64,000 bases of DNA, taken from NCBI RefSeq assembly GCF_036373705.1, contig NC_089855.1, positions 5,866,001 to 5,930,000 on the forward strand. The letters are read 5' to 3'. Source of the stretch: Amia ocellicauda. Its lineage: Eukaryota > Chordata > Actinopteri > Amiiformes > Amiidae. Position numbers and translations under genes: made by a program. Of this stretch, positions 36,191-51,900 are shown piece by piece (the first letter of the stretch is position 1; every line of letters starts with the position of its first letter). The notes below the pieces were generated by a model. That model was not told the DNA's origin, did no database searches, and worked only from the letters and a program-made list of their open reading frames with translations.

Positions 36191-38724
36191 TATTTTCAAC
36201 TGAAACAAAACATCTGTGCATTTCCACAGGTGTCCACTGGGTGTCACTGTAAGCCTAACTATCCCTTATTCTAAAACGACATTATCTCTCAAAGAGGAAC
36301 TAAAATGACAAGATTTTCTTGCACAGGAAATGTGATTTGGTTTGAAAACATGACGCAGCAACTGGAGAACATCAGTATCTGCACACATTAAAAACCCATG
36401 AACACCTGAAAACACCTTCAGGTGACTCGTTGATCAGTAAATACTGAGTCTGAAATAGAGAAGTGAAATCATAGTTCTCAAATCCCACATTTTGGTATGG
36501 ACGCCACATGCCCTGCTGCATTAGTGCCTGCAATCTGTGCTGTTTAATTTTCTGGAGGCCCACAGAGATTTTGTTCTTTTACTTTTTATTAGAATTAAGG
36601 TAGCAGTGTTTAATATGGATGGCTCAAGTCCTCGGCATAATATAGTCTTGGCAGGTGCCTTGTATTGGATCATAATCATATTTGTTACAGGCCTACTAAT
36701 TAAATAATACTAAGAATTAAGAATTAAAACGTGTGCCGGCTTCCACAGTTACTAAGCTGTGTGTGTTTTGATTTTGCCCTGCCCCTAGAGTTAGAATTTG
36801 GTTTGCCACAGCTGACTATAAGCAGTTATAAGTGTATTTTAAATATTAATTTCTCCAGATATAAACTCTTGCCTGTGTGGTTTGAATAAAATAAATAAAA
36901 TACATTAATCTGGTGCCTGGGAATCATGATTTATATGGATTCTGTACAGTGACTTAAAGGTTAAACTGATATTTCAATTTATATTTTAATTTAAGACTTG
37001 AAGGAACAAACTCACTAAGCCTTTTATTCCTTTCAATAAAAATTAGGCTAATAACAGTTTAAGTGGCTTTGCGAATGTTTTGCTAAGATCATTAAACATA
37101 TGGTTTAAAATAGCAGGAGCCTCACATCACCTTTTCATCTGAGCTCTTTCAGGGGCTTTATACCACCTCAATTGCGACAGCTCGTTTTAAATTACCATCC
37201 AGAAGAAGCCATCATTTTAATTGATTCTTTGTTGCTTCAAATAATGGATCATGAAGGAATCTGTTTTTCACTTCCAGACTCAAAGGCAAACCAAGATGGC
37301 GGCTGACTGGCTGTGAGAGACGGGGAATGTACCAAGAAAACCTAAACAAATCTAAAACAAACAAACAATAAAATGACAAGTAATCACTGAGTAATCAGTC
37401 ATTTCAAGGTACTTTCCGAGGAGTGTTATTGATAAGAATACCTCAGTTTTGCCTCATGTGTTTGAAGCTGGATATTCCCTGCCTAATTGTTTTCAAAACT
37501 AGAGACACTATTGTAATGTGAATTGAGTTTATGAATGAATATGCATATCTATCATTAAATATATCCACTTAAGGCAGATAACAGAGACAGTCTTATGCAA
37601 TAGACTCTGTACTTTTAACATATCTGCTAATACTGTTATTCTGGTTTATATTAGGTCCATAAATATGCGACACCTAGTTCTTCTAAAGTTTCCAAGTCTA
37701 TTACTAAAGGCTTTTTGACTCGTGTGTGCTTTTTATGGGTTTATTTTAATGGGAAGGCATGTCGGGATACCCAAAGCCAGTATTTGATTTGTACTGCCAA
37801 GAACATAATCAGATGATTGGCCAGGGAATGAGGGCAGTTCAGAATAAAGAGAGAGAAAGATATAAAACAAAACTCCAGGTGATTCCTGTTTGTATCCATT
37901 GAGGGAATTTTCCAAGAAGGGACACAAAGTAATACAATAGGCGATGTTGAAAGGAATGGTGTCTAGATGTTTGCGGGTTTGAAAGCACTGGGAAAGATCT
38001 GACGCTACAACCATAGCAAGAGGTATGGAAAAGAGAGATAAAATAAATATATTTATCAATTAAATGTGTTGTTGGGAAATCACTGGGTGTGTAATTGGCA
38101 TCAGAGAACATGTAAAAAGTTTCCCACAAGAGATATGTACAGCATCCCACTCCTGAGCTAAACAGGAAACTGTAAACATCTACTGCAAACATGAAGTGGA
38201 CATTTCATTAATATACAAGATATATCTTTCATATTCTTATATTGACCTTTATATAGACCTGAACATTTTAGTACTCTTCTATTCCTTTGTTTCAAGCACA
38301 TTCATACCAGTATTTAATTGTAAGGTGCACTGGTGTTGACATTGACCACCTTTTCATTAGTTGTGAACTTCCTTTTTTTAACAAGGCATAATTTATTCTT
38401 GGCCAGATTCAATTAAAGGGACAATAAGTGACTCTAAAGCAAAAACCTCCTTCCTCTCAGTTGAAGGGGTGCTGGGGATATCAAATAATTGTCAATACAA
38501 AAAAGAAACAAAAATGTCTTTCTATGCCACTGTTTTACACATACTGTTAAAGTTACATCGTTGGATGAAAGTACCTGAAGATTGTTACACTGGATTGTGC
38601 ACTGGAAAACAAATACCATTAAATGAGTTTATTCACACGCTGCCAAAACAAAGAACCAAAACCAGCAGGGCCATAACTGTCATTTAATATTTAACTCTGC
38701 ACACCAAAATGTATTATGTATTAT
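36191..38724. other. Intergenic spacer
   Basis: AT-rich sequence with no recognised gene. The stretch 37120-37320 looks less simple (mixed composition, few repeats) and might be a conserved non-coding element, but I have no comparison to show it. Confidence 0.5.
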
Positions 38725-38810
38725 GCCTTGAATTGCACTGTATTATTGCACTTTGTATTGCGCTTATGTTTTGAAAGTCACCCTGGACAAGGGTGTCTGC
38801 TAAGAAATAC

Positions 38811-38882
<72 letters not shown>
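38725..38882 (+). mobile_element. L2-clade LINE 3' tail with (AAT)n
   Basis: Sense orientation: CTTGAATTGCACTGTATTATT..., then AAGTCACCCTGGACAAGGGTG and TCTGCTAAGAAATAC followed by about 70 bp of (AAT)n. The 3' UTR part is almost identical to the antisense copy at 19707-19790, so both derive from the same young subfamily. 5'-truncated. Confidence 0.8.
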
Positions 38883-38886
<4 letters not shown>

Positions 38887-39077
38887 GGAAACACAGAAAA
38901 TAAAGCAGAGATGTACAGCATGAAATTCACAAGTTTAAAACATATCACAATGATGTTATTATCTGTATATGCATGCACATTTTTTAATAAGAAAGCTTTT
39001 CCCCAACACACTGAGAGCTCATAATGACAGACCTTCAATGAATAGCACAGTCAGTGAATAGGATAACATCCTGTTTT

Positions 39078-39456
39078 GTGTGTGTGTGTGTGTGTCAGTG
39101 TGTGTGTGTGTGTGTGTGTCAGTGTCAGTGCGTGTGTGTGTTTGTGTCTGTGTGTGTGTGTGCGTACGTGCGTGTCTGTGTGTGTGTGTGCGTGCGTGTT
39201 GTGTGTGTGTGTGTCAGTGTCAGTGTGTGTGTGTGTGTGTGTCAGTGTGTGTGTCTGTGTGTGTCTCAGTGTCAGTGCATGCGTGTGTGTGTGTGTCTCA
39301 GTGTCAGTGTGTCTGTGTGTGTGTGTTTGTGTGTGTGTCTGTCAGTGTGTGCGTGTGTGTCTCAGTATCAGTGCGTGTGTGTGTGTGTGTGTCAGTGTGT
39401 GTGTGTCAGTGTCAGTGTGTGTGTGTGTGTGTCAGTGTGTCAGTGTGTGTGTGTGT
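39078..39456 (+). repeat. TG-rich complex tandem repeat
   Basis: About 380 bp of (TG)n runs interrupted by TCAG, CGTGCG and TTTG units, with the pattern GTCAGTGTCAGTGTGTG recurring at irregular spacing. Frames across it spell Cys-Val repeats and are artefacts. Confidence 0.9.
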
Positions 39457-41150
39457 TAATGTTCCAGCTGCAGGGTGCAATTTTATATACCGCGATACAT
39501 CTTATGATTCTGAAACACCCTCAGTATAATTTCTATTATTACAAAGTCCCTGCAGGACGGTTAATAAAATAAAGCAGAGGTGTGAAAAGCCAGAGGTCAA
39601 GCACGATAAGAAATACATAAATAAAAGGATAGAAATTAAAGAGACGTCTACTGAATCATAAGAGAAGCTTCACTCTGATCTTCATGGAGAAACACTGAGG
39701 TACTGAATGTAGAATAGTAATCATCCAAAACAATCCAGGACGCTCAGGCACAGAGTCCATCCAAAAGTGTCTGCTTTGCTGAAAATCTACCTACAACTGG
39801 GAAACAATCATGTTTCCTACAAACAAGAAGCTGTAAATCATTGCTGCGCTGTACTGTGTCCTTGGCATTCCTCTGGCAATGAAATCAATTAATCATCATA
39901 TGGAATAAATTAAGTGTATTGAGGATATATGACATCCAAAATGAGAATGAGGTTATTCAGAGGCTTAGCACACCACAGAACATGATTTATAACTCAGAAT
40001 TAGAATTAGAATGTGAGGTACCATGATGGAAGTCTGTTCTGCTTGTATGTATACGCAGCGTTGTGTGCATCATCGTGTCCAGCCCTTACAATGGTTACTG
40101 TAGCTCAGTGTTGTACAGTGTGTGTCCACACTATAGACACTGTAGCAACAGGAAGCTGCAGTTTCTCAATGTGTCTTTGATATTGAGCTCCAAATTATAG
40201 CTTGGCCAGAGCTGGGTTCAGCCCCACCATTTTTTCCCTCCAATCAGATGCAAAGACATACCATGAGCAGGTGTTCAGCTGGGCTTCCATTGGATATAGG
40301 TCTCTTGGGGGGATCGGCTTAAAAAATGTCACATTCATACAGAACTGGGAAGTTATTCGGGCGGTGAAGGCACGGTTTAACCCGAGGGACGGATGTGATT
40401 GGCCACATCTCTATAGAGAAGAACACTATCCAATTCAGTCTGATTTGTATATCATTATTTTGTTGCGTTCACTCATTAAAATCCAAGTGTATAAAATGTG
40501 TAACCAGTTTATTTATTTTTATGTTAATTACTATATATGTTTCTATGTATGTGTATGTATGTATGCATCTATCTGTCTGTCTATGTGTCTGTCTGTTTTT
40601 CTGTCTGTCTGCAGGAGGTAGGAATGTAACAATTCACTTCTAAATAATCAAAATAATACAGTTCATATAGTTTATACTGTATAACCTCCCAATAACACAG
40701 CACAGAGACTCTCCTATTTAAAGAGTCTGGGTGGCACGCCTATCATTTTGTATTTTTAAGACAAATACATCCCAGGTTACTATGTCAGTCTTTTTCATGA
40801 GGCTGGGAGGGACCTTGTGCGCAACAGACTCAAGAGAAAGACATCAAATTGACACAGAAAAGGATCATTACACACATACAAGAAAAATTAGCTATTGTGT
40901 GGTACTTCTACCAATTATCTTTGAAGAGATACAGGAAACCGCCACCAGGTGTCGCCTTTGACGCCATATTGCAGAACAATGGGGGAGCTCAGCGGCATCT
41001 TTGATGAAACGGGGAAATTTATACGGATTTGCTTTATCTTTCTCTAATATATTCGCCAGTAAGAGGGGCTCACATTGTGCGGGGGCTGATAGTGAAGGGA
41101 AAGGTGAATATTGGTGTGCAGGAGTGCATATCGGGGCCTTTTTGTGCGCT
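39457..41150. other. Spacer upstream of TMSB4
   Basis: No gene is recognised. A TATG/CTGT low-complexity stretch occupies 40545-40617. GC content rises towards 41000 where the TMSB4 CpG-rich promoter begins. Confidence 0.55.
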
Positions 41151-41158
41151 CGGTGCGG

Positions 41159-41273
41159 TGACGTCACGGGGGTAATTTGCATATCTGGGGGTATAATTGC
41201 GTGGCTTGAGCGGCTGCTCGTCAGTCCGCCGCCGCGTCCAGACAGAGACTGATCTCCGCGCAGTCGCACCCTG
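41159..41273 (+). promoter_or_regulatory. TMSB4X: TMSB4 core promoter and 5' UTR exon 1
   Basis: A perfect CRE palindrome TGACGTCA (41159-41166), an octamer element ATTTGCAT (41175-41182) and a TATA-like TATAAT (41192-41197) lie in order within 40 bp. A GC-rich segment follows and ends in donor CTG|GTGAGT at 41273/41274. Transcription would start near 41220 if the TATA-like box is used, giving a leader exon of about 50 bases. Motif calls are by eye; promoter activity is inferred. Confidence 0.6.
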
Positions 41274-42467
<1,194 letters not shown>

Positions 42468-42911
42468 GGCGCGCCTGCGGGCTGCACTGTACATTCCACA
42501 AGCATTGCCTTCTTTTTTCACTTCTCTTAGCTGTAACTTTGTAACAAACTAAGTATGCGTTGTGATTGGACGAGACCAGATGACTGCGCTGCCCCCACCG
42601 CCCCCCCTACAGCACCAATTACAAGAAACTACTGACTGTCCGTCTGCGGGGGACTCGTCCGCCCGTCCCAGCGTCTTGGCTTTCTTTGATCCTCTCGTTG
42701 GCACCGACCCTCTGAACACGGAGGGGCTCCAGGGGGCGACCCACTCCTCCAGGGATCCACGTTAACATCTCCGTGCCGTGTGGCGTCCCGTGATCCGTAA
42801 AATGCTTTGAAAAAATCGAGTGCCATTTTTTTTTTTTATGATTTAAGTTCTTGGAATGCACAACCCATTTTTGTTTTGATATGCAAATAAAAGTTTAAAA
42901 CGTGTAGCGCT
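42468..42911 (+). other. TMSB4X: TMSB4 3' UTR with polyadenylation signal
   Basis: 3' UTR of about 440 bases with AATAAA at 42886-42891 (ATGCAAATAAAAG), followed by TGTAGCGCTTTGTGGTTC as a GT-rich element. A further AATAAA lies near 43243. Confidence 0.7.
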
Positions 42912-45900
42912 TTGTGGTTCTTTTTAATGGAATAATGCAGACCATCGACACTGGAGACTGGAAGAAGAAGGGATTCTGTGTTTGAGTGCATTTCGGGACT
43001 CCATATTCAAATTTAAGGTTCATTGGGATTTTTTTGGGGGGTGGGGGTAGTGGTATTTTTTTTTTTTTTTTTTTTTTTTCATCCTGTTTCAAGGCTTTCA
43101 GTAATGTGAGATGAATGTAAGAGATTTCAAGTTATAATAAACGTATTGCAGCTGCAATCTTCTGAATGTTACTGTAAAAAGCTGGAGCAACCGTATACTT
43201 TAGCACGAAACCTTTAAAGTAATGGAAACCAAAACTGTTTGAATAAAGTGGTTTATTTGCACAGTTGTGTCCAAACCTTTTCTTTTTTTTTTTTAATTGC
43301 CACATAGTTTTAGTCACCCTCCCTGGTTGCACTAAGTCTCCACAGAACATGTCTCTGTACCTAGGAGTAAGATGACTTCCACAAGAGCTTCTGTCTTAAT
43401 ACTAGTGTATGGTCTGAAATGAAGAACTGGCTGCATTGAAATGGGATATTCTCTCTGCATTGAGGAAACTTCTCAAGTAAGTCTGTTGATGGGAGGCCTG
43501 TGGATTGTCTGAAGTGATTCATGGTGGTCTGGGCTGTCTTTAATTTATATTTTTGGCTACAGCATGAAAAAGCATTACAAAATCCCATCTTTTGATCTTT
43601 CAAGATGTTTATACAGTATGTATAAGGGGCAGATTAAATTGAAAGTGCATACATCTCTTAGGAAGCATATATGAAGAAAAATATGGAAGGTAGTCAAGCA
43701 TATTGAGCAAAAACAATTTACGAAGATTATATTAAATCAGAAAGTGATGGTATTTTTTTTTTGTACGCGAGAAAAAAGCATAATATACATGCCAAAAAGC
43801 AGGAAATTGAGATTGGTAGTTGTAGTGTCTGGCATCTACTTCACACGGGGCTGATCCAGGCCTGTTGGAGGAAAGTGAATCGATACACAAACTGCACCCT
43901 GTATTGTCTGTCGAAGCCAGACTGCCCTGGCTCTGGGGGAGGGTGGGGGGGCTGCCACAGGAAGACCTCGACTGGAGGAATCCCAGGAACACAGGCGTCC
44001 CCTTATTACGTTCGATATGCAGACCGATGCAAAGAGCTACACTGGGATTTGAAACAAGCCCCAGCTGTCACTTTAAATTTGCCAAGTGACTGCTGCGGAG
44101 GAAGTCTGATCTGCTAACACACAAGCAGGCTTTGCATCACACTGCACAGGCCTAAGTGGATCAGGATTACTGGCCTCCAAACAGCTCTGTAGTGGCGGTC
44201 CGGCACAATCTACAGCAGGCCTAAGCTCCGATAATATTTCATTTGCAATTGACAAGTGACCTATAAACTGAAAGACACGGCAGTCTGTGCGAGTGTTTAT
44301 TCTGTGATTCCTTCAACACTGGGAAAGAATTGTACAAAATGGTGAGCGCAGACATTCACTTCTGTTTTACTTCAGCTGATGACTGAGAAGGAAGTTCGAC
44401 ACCTTTCAAATGTAGCTTTTTCAGTTCCTATAACACTAGATTAGTTATCAGTTGAAAGGTCTTCGAATCCTGTTCCTTTCAATTGGACTCTGATCTTTCT
44501 CAAGGCTTTTGTCTTTGAAAAATCATCCAGAGTGATTGTATTGTGTTTCAGTTTCAGACACGAGGAAATGTGATTTAAACTAGTGTCAGGTAATTCAAAT
44601 ACAATACAATAAGATCACATTTCAAAATCATATTTGTAGACCTGTACATTTCAAGAACTGAATACAGCACATACAAATTGGGGTGATGTCTGTAATTATG
44701 TATTAATGTATAGCTATTCGCACCGATCTGTTAATATAGGATGTAGCATTGATAATAGGGTTGATGCATTTAATAGCAGCTTATTTGATACTTCCTTACA
44801 AGCTCCCATAAGTCATCTGCTCTGCCTCACGTCACAGCGTACGTGTCTGATTAAATTCAAACATTGTGGGTATCACTTTTAGCTTCAGGAGTCCCACCAC
44901 AGATTTGTTTTTGGAAGCTTTTAGCCATTTACCTCAGCCAGACTGACCCCTGTAAAACTAAGCTTAACTAAGCTAAGTTTCTTGCACTTATTTGAAAGGT
45001 TTTTCTTTTTAAGTTGTATTTTTTTTATTTCATTTTAGAGACAGCATGGTTCCAAAGCCTGGGATCATTAACCCTTCTCCTAGCTACCATTCCCCTGAGT
45101 GTAAAGTGAGGGTAATACATAATTTTTTCCTCTATGTGCCACACAGTGTCTGCCATAGAGGACTGTATTAAAGCCCACCTCTCTGGCGAAGACATCTCAC
45201 AGCTTTATTGAGTAATTTAGTTATAAAATAATATCTTGACGCTTGATATCTTCTTTTTCTCCACAGTTTTAAAGTAAGATAACATCTCGAGTTACTGTCC
45301 CACTCACAGGATACTGGAGGAGAGTGTTAAGAAAATGGTGCACACAGACTTCTCGGCATTGTTTGCTAACCGAGAAGTTTGAAAAGCTCGGTACGGTCCT
45401 GAATCCAGATCACACACTTCTCTTCCTGTCAGGGTCTAAACACAGGAAAAGCTTGTCCTTCCCTAGTGATTGCCGTTTCACATCCCTCCGCCTCCCACTA
45501 AACTATTCTCGCAGCTGCCCGTTTCTCGGATCCCACAGACTCTTGTTTCGACCTCGTGCCATTGACCCAGCTGTCTTCTCTCCACCAGGCCGGTCTGAGC
45601 CAACTAATGTCTGAGAAAATTCGTGCAAACCTACCACACTGACTGAGGTTTTTGTCAGAATCTCTTGAAACCCAGTTTAACTCTTTATGTGTCATTGTGG
45701 ATGTTTACGTTGCTCCACCAAAGTACTGACAGAAATAAATAATGGTGGATGAAGGAGAGGGGTAATTAGACCAGCCGTTGGAATCGAGAGCTGAGGTAGG
45801 CATCGAACTTCACTTGGCACCATCCTCCTCAGTCGCAGTGCCGTCAACAATTAAATAATGGTTCCAAGAAGTTGCAGCCTTGTTTGGGCACCTGAAGGAC

Positions 45901-48900
45901 CATCTGTGGGGGCAACACAGAATCAAAAAGACAGACAAAAAAGTAATGGTGCACAATGCTGCTGCCAACACTTTATTGTGTGAGTAGTCTGATTTCATTA
46001 TCTACAAGACTTCAGAAGCCCTGGCCGCCTGGCACACAGGGCCCCAATCATCTGAGGGACTTGAGAAAGCTCTCGCTGTCAATGTGGCATCAATGACATT
46101 GACTTGGACTCCATGATAATATACTTTCCTGCAATCTTCAGCATCAGATTAACTGCTTTCTGACAGGTTCTTGGTGCCGGGCCTTGTATTGACCACCCAC
46201 TATAGTGCTCCAGAACTGGCACTGCTTTTCGAACAGGCTGTTAAGACAGGTTTAGTCATCTCTGAACTGTCTCGTGATGTAGCTGACAGATGGACGAAAA
46301 TGTGTCAGCTCTGAACTATAAGAAATTCATATTGCCCAATACGTTGATTTGCACTTATTCTTAAATGACTTGTTCTTACTCAGTTAAAATGCAGAAGAAG
46401 GAAGAAGAAGCTGGAAACACTTGCTTTCCTCTTATCGCCAATTATGAATTCAAAAGGAACGTCAGAAGAGTCCTTTTGAGATTCAAGTTCGCTCGAGGAG
46501 GAGAAAAGCATGCAAATGTTCACAATGTTTCTGAGCCACTGAATGCAACATTAGAGGAAAGGATTGAAAGCTTCACTGTATATATTTCATAAGCATCTGC
46601 TGGATGCCTCTTCAGATCGATTGAACCTCTTGATTGAGCTCAATAAATGCAGGGCCATCAATTATTTTGTTATTGCTGTTAAAGGCAAACATCACTAGGA
46701 CTAGCCTACAATATTTCTGCTGTTAAAACACCAGTTAATATTACAGGTTGCAATAAGTCATTATATAAAATACTCCAAACAATACATTTAATCAGAAAAT
46801 TGTTATCTCCAACACTATATTTCACCCATTGTTCGCATTACACATAATTAATCAAGCTAAAAAATGTTCTATTTTCTATTTTTGTTTTATTCAGATAAAA
46901 AAGAAAATGTTTCATCTAATGTTATGTCAACACCTGATTCAGAGATACATCAGGAAGTTACTTCAGCTGAATAAATTATATTTGAAATGCGAGTCTTTAA
47001 TATTTTTTATTCTTTCATAATATCCAAACGTATGAATGCAACCCACATTGCTAAAACTAATTGAGTAACCAGCAGACTTTGTACCATTCAGACACGCAAC
47101 TGAATAAAGATTTGTATGTTTTTGTGAGAATGTTGGTTTATGAATCTGCAGTTCATTCATGTGTATAATTCTTTAAAGAAGAAAGAGCAGGATGACAAAA
47201 CCGCAGGAGATACACTATGTGATTATAAATTAGTTCATCAGCAAAATGTTCATTTTAACCCCTATAGGTTTACTGCATATTCAATTTAAAGCTACTACAA
47301 AGCTCTGTGTCTGCAAAGTGTCTGCTTGAGTTGAGACAGTGTCTACCAATTCAATTGACATTACATTGAATAGCCTGCACTTACATTTCTGGAATTATTT
47401 AATGCGAATTTGTGATTTTTGTGGTCTTCAGATACGTACCGATCCGTGGGAGGAATGCATTTGGCCAGCCTGTGTTGGACACAATCCTGAGTCCAGCCAC
47501 CAGCTACTGCTACTGAAACACATCCAAATCACAAAGCACAACCACATTTGGTTTACAATGCATTGTCTCATCTGTGAGAAAGATTATATGGGATGATAAT
47601 AAGAAAGTTCAATGGCTGTTTGTTGGTTACTGCTTACATTACAGCTACTGTAAGTATAAAAAAACAGGACACGTTAAGGACTGAATTTAGAGCAGAAGAC
47701 AGGAATTTGAAAAAGAGGTTAAAACCGCAACATGCGGGAACGTTTTCTCTTTTTTTTTTAATTCACGTATATATACATTCTAATGCCAATATGTGTGTTT
47801 GTTGTTGTTTTAAACTGTTAGAGTGTGGGAATAAATGAAACAGTCTTACGTAACAGCTCTCATCGGTCTGAACAGATACACAATTGGCACCCAAAGCCCA
47901 TTTTGGAGAGGCCGCAAACACGTGGATAGACAGCCGGGGACAGGGCAGTCTGATGCAAATCTTCAATGCACTTACAGACAAGGATATGTTTCCATAAATG
48001 TGCACTTATTGAATCAGAATCCTGGTATTTGTCCGTAACTAAAACTAAGATAATGGTACATGTCATGATAAGTGGATTTCAGTTAAGCTGGTTACTCTTA
48101 ATAACTTAACTAATCCGATTAGGCAATGTTCGGCTCTCCAGTCATTGAGAGTGGGTGCAGCCAGCATCTTCCTCGGGAGGGTCCTCTTTATTGCGCAGCT
48201 TGACCTCGGCGATGAGATCAATACCACAGTCAAACATCGCATTTAAACCCACCTACCTTTTAATTCAATCAGTGTATTACTGGTCTTTCTGTTTCACACT
48301 GCACAAATGTCATCTCCTCTTCATTACTCAATTGTTTAAATACACAAATTAGTGACTCATTTATTTCATAAACATAACAAACATAACATTGAAAAACCAA
48401 GTCTCATGAGCAAACACTAGAGTGCCAATAAATGACAACCACCACAAACATTTAAACTATAAATCAGTATTTTGTATACTGTTGTAAATGTGTAGATCAC
48501 TAAAGAAACCTTCGGGATTATACATTAGTTCTTCTTTATATGTTTTTAGGTCTTTACACAAAATGTATCACAACCTTTACTTGTCTTCAGGCGTGCATGC
48601 ATCAGTCCCTTAATAAACACGGACATGCCATATGCTTAAAAATACTTTTTTGTTCCTCTTTTCTAAGAATGTGAAAAATAAAATGCCTTTGGGAGGATAG
48701 TAACATCATTCTGCTTGTTCACTAAAATATGCAATTTGTGTGCCAATTGTGTTTTATTTTTTAAAAAGGGGCACTTGTCCTAAAATAGATGAGGTCGATT
48801 ACCCGATGAATACTCGCACTCATGAGACAGATTAGAACCAGAAAATGTAAGTATTCTTTGTTCAGCCCAAATGGATCGATTATGATGCAGATCTGACCGT

Positions 48901-51900
48901 TAGTAACCCAACTTCAGTCCCCTCCATTATTTTGTATTTTGACATATTCCCCAAATATTCTGGTGCTTTTAAATTGGCCAGTGAGAAAGTCTGGGTTTAT
49001 TAGCTTGGACTCCGGATCCTAAATCTCTAGCGTCTGCAGCCATATCTCTCTTTCTCTTGTCGAGTTTGGTCATGATATTTCAGACATTTCCTGAGAGGTG
49101 ATGTTGAACCGAAGAGAAGACAAGATTGCATCTGATTTTAACAACAGCTCCTTTGTTCCCAGGAAAATATCAGGACATCGGTAAGAGAGGGATCTTCTAA
49201 AGAGATCAGTAACCTGTCAATGACCCTTGAGTACTGCCCTGTAGCAATATTAGAGAGAGCTTCCCAAGACCATTGCTGTAATTAAGTAGGGGGTTGAATT
49301 GAACAATGTGCGTATAAGCAAACACACAGAGCCGGCTTTTAACTCTGCGTTCCTGCCTTGACAGACATCTGACCTTTGAGGATACCGTTAACGGAAAAGG
49401 CTTTTAAATCGACTACAGCATATGTGTTTCCTTCATCAAATTCTGATTTAGTGGTGCCATCATCTTAATGTCAAGCTGTGAAATGACTCCATAAACAGCC
49501 TCACAATAATCCATAGTGCTTTCAGCAAATCTTTACACTTATATTTGTATATTATTAAAGCAATGGCTTCACGATCAATGACTAAGTCCACAGTCTTACT
49601 GCCACTGTCCCGCACTGACCCCCACAGAAGGTGCAAGCTGATATCCGATCTGGATAAATCAGGCACAATTACAGTCTCTCTGAAACCTCTTCCCTTCCCC
49701 CCGCCTGCCACAGACTTCCTCTCCCCCCTGCCTCCCAGAGCGCACTCGCTATTGTTCATTTCACTGAGATCCTATCAGATGCTGAGAGAAGTTGCCCTTC
49801 CTTGTGCTGCCGTTTCCAGCTGTGCTGTAGGTTTTGCAGACGGTCAGCTGACGCAGACACAAAGAGACGCTCTCAGCCACTGTCTCGACTTTCCAGTCAT
49901 CCTGACAGATTACCTTTACTGGTTACTGTCAGCTGTAGGATATCTGCCTGCAGTGTGCATCTCAGTCAAGCTAACTATGACAAACATGAGCAACTGTGCA
50001 GCCACCAGTGATAGAAAATAGCTGAAGAAATGTTTTGTTTTTTGTTTACATATATTATGAAAGGTTATTGCATTGTTTTATCTGCGGTCTGCATCTTTTT
50101 CTTCACTGCTGCATGAGGGCAGTATGTGATGCTCTCAGAGCAGCTTTAAAAACACATCATGAGTCAGTTTATTTGCTTGTTGAAATATCCATAATAAATA
50201 TGCATTTTTATAATGAACATTTAAGTACACTTTGCAAAGAATGTGAAAATTGAATAGTACGACATCTTTTCATCTGATTCACAATTTGAATATGCTTAGT
50301 CTTAGACACTATATGATTAAATTAGCAATGTGTAATGACTGACTTAAATATAATGATGCTTTGTGTTTCTGGTCCCATTCAAATGCTGTCTTTACTGTTA
50401 TACCATTTCTACCAATTGCACAGCATGTTGAAGCATCGTCTCTCATCTCCCGGCATTCCTGTGTGACAATGGGATGATTAGAGGCGTGCACAGCTAGTCT
50501 GTCTGGCAGATTCAGACTGCCCTGCCCTTTCACACCGTACACTATATATGTAGTATGAACCCTGAACAGAGCATCCACTTCACAGATGTTTTCCCCCTGA
50601 TTTATTCCCAGATTAAATCAAGACGTCAACACATCCTCCAAGTCACTTGATTGTGGCTGTTGGCTGTTGGCCAGAGGCTATTGGAATGCGGCCTTTAAGT
50701 GTGTGTCTAAGCCTGAATATAATATGGACCCCAACGTACACACAGATATCCACTAAATTATCAATAACGATTCCTGAGAAAGAGATTGCTGGTCATGCCC
50801 TCAAAAAGTAGGTCAGACAGCCTTTTCCATGAAGGAAGACATTGTGTCCTGAGGATGATGTTCAGCAAGTTAGGAAGAGCTGAGAAGTGAAATACGCCAA
50901 ACAGAAGCAATCGCTTTTTGGGGAAAAATACTGGAATGCAAACAAAACAAAACAAAACAAACTTTCTATACATATATAGATGGAAAGATAGATATTTCTT
51001 CCTGTACTTGAATAAAGCAATTCAGTTGCAGTTTGAGAGTGAGAACCTAAAGCCCTGAAGATGATATTCGGTCAGTCCCAAATGGAAAACAGTTTGAAGA
51101 AAGGTCATTTTAACCGTGGTAATATCACTGCCACTCCCATCAGAGGACCGGAAGATGAACACTGTGCCTAATGGGGACACCTTGGCAATGTAATGGTCTC
51201 TGTGTGATGTAGAGTTTCTGATCTCATCCTCAAAGGGCTGAAGAGGAACGCAATGGTGACCTAATATTTGGCTCTACATCATTCCACATAAACACTCATT
51301 CCTTAGCATGAAACCATCAACGTATAATTACATCTGGGGTTTGTATTATACAGTTACAGCACTCGGGTTACTTAAGTTCACTCCAGATTGAAAAAAATCA
51401 ACAACACAGCTCCAAAATGATTGCTTTCTTTCTTCGGAGTCGTCTGTGAGGCATTCCAGTCTTGGCAAAGTATTTTTAACTTCTTGTTTTATGTTAAGGA
51501 GAGTATATAATAAACAGAACAAAGGGTGCTGAAATGAAATCCCATTGTGTGTTGGTACAGAGATGCCACATGGCCATTTCTCCAAGGACGTCTCAGCGTT
51601 GGTGTGCTTTCAGTCTAATCTCCCGCTCTTATAATTTCCACCATGCAAACACTTTCCTCCACCTCGGAGAGCAGACAAGTATTCAAAGAATTTACAATTG
51701 TGTGGTTCGCGATGAGATTCCCAGATACAAGCACAATTGGCGAAGGAGAATTCTTTCACTGCTGTATCTTCTTAACGGTAACTCTGCTGTCAAAAGTGTT
51801 ATAGTAATCAGAACTGTGGTATGCCAAGATTATGATATTGTAAGGAAGGATGTACTACTAGCTAATGGTACATTTCTATTTCTCTGTGAAGGTCAACAAG

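Noticed and set aside
39054-39572. Three overlapping frames rich in Cys-Val, resembling a cysteine-rich protein
   Set aside because: They are translations of the TG/TCAG tandem repeat in all three frames. There is no start context, domain or splice structure.
45324-46592. Frames around 45.3-46.6 kb as possible exons
   Set aside because: No conserved motif and no linked acceptor/donor pairs in phase. Could not be tied to EGFL6 or any expected neighbour.
49545-50021. 158-codon frame in the right-hand region
   Set aside because: Low-complexity Pro/Leu/Ser-rich translation with no family motif. There is no flanking splice or promoter evidence.
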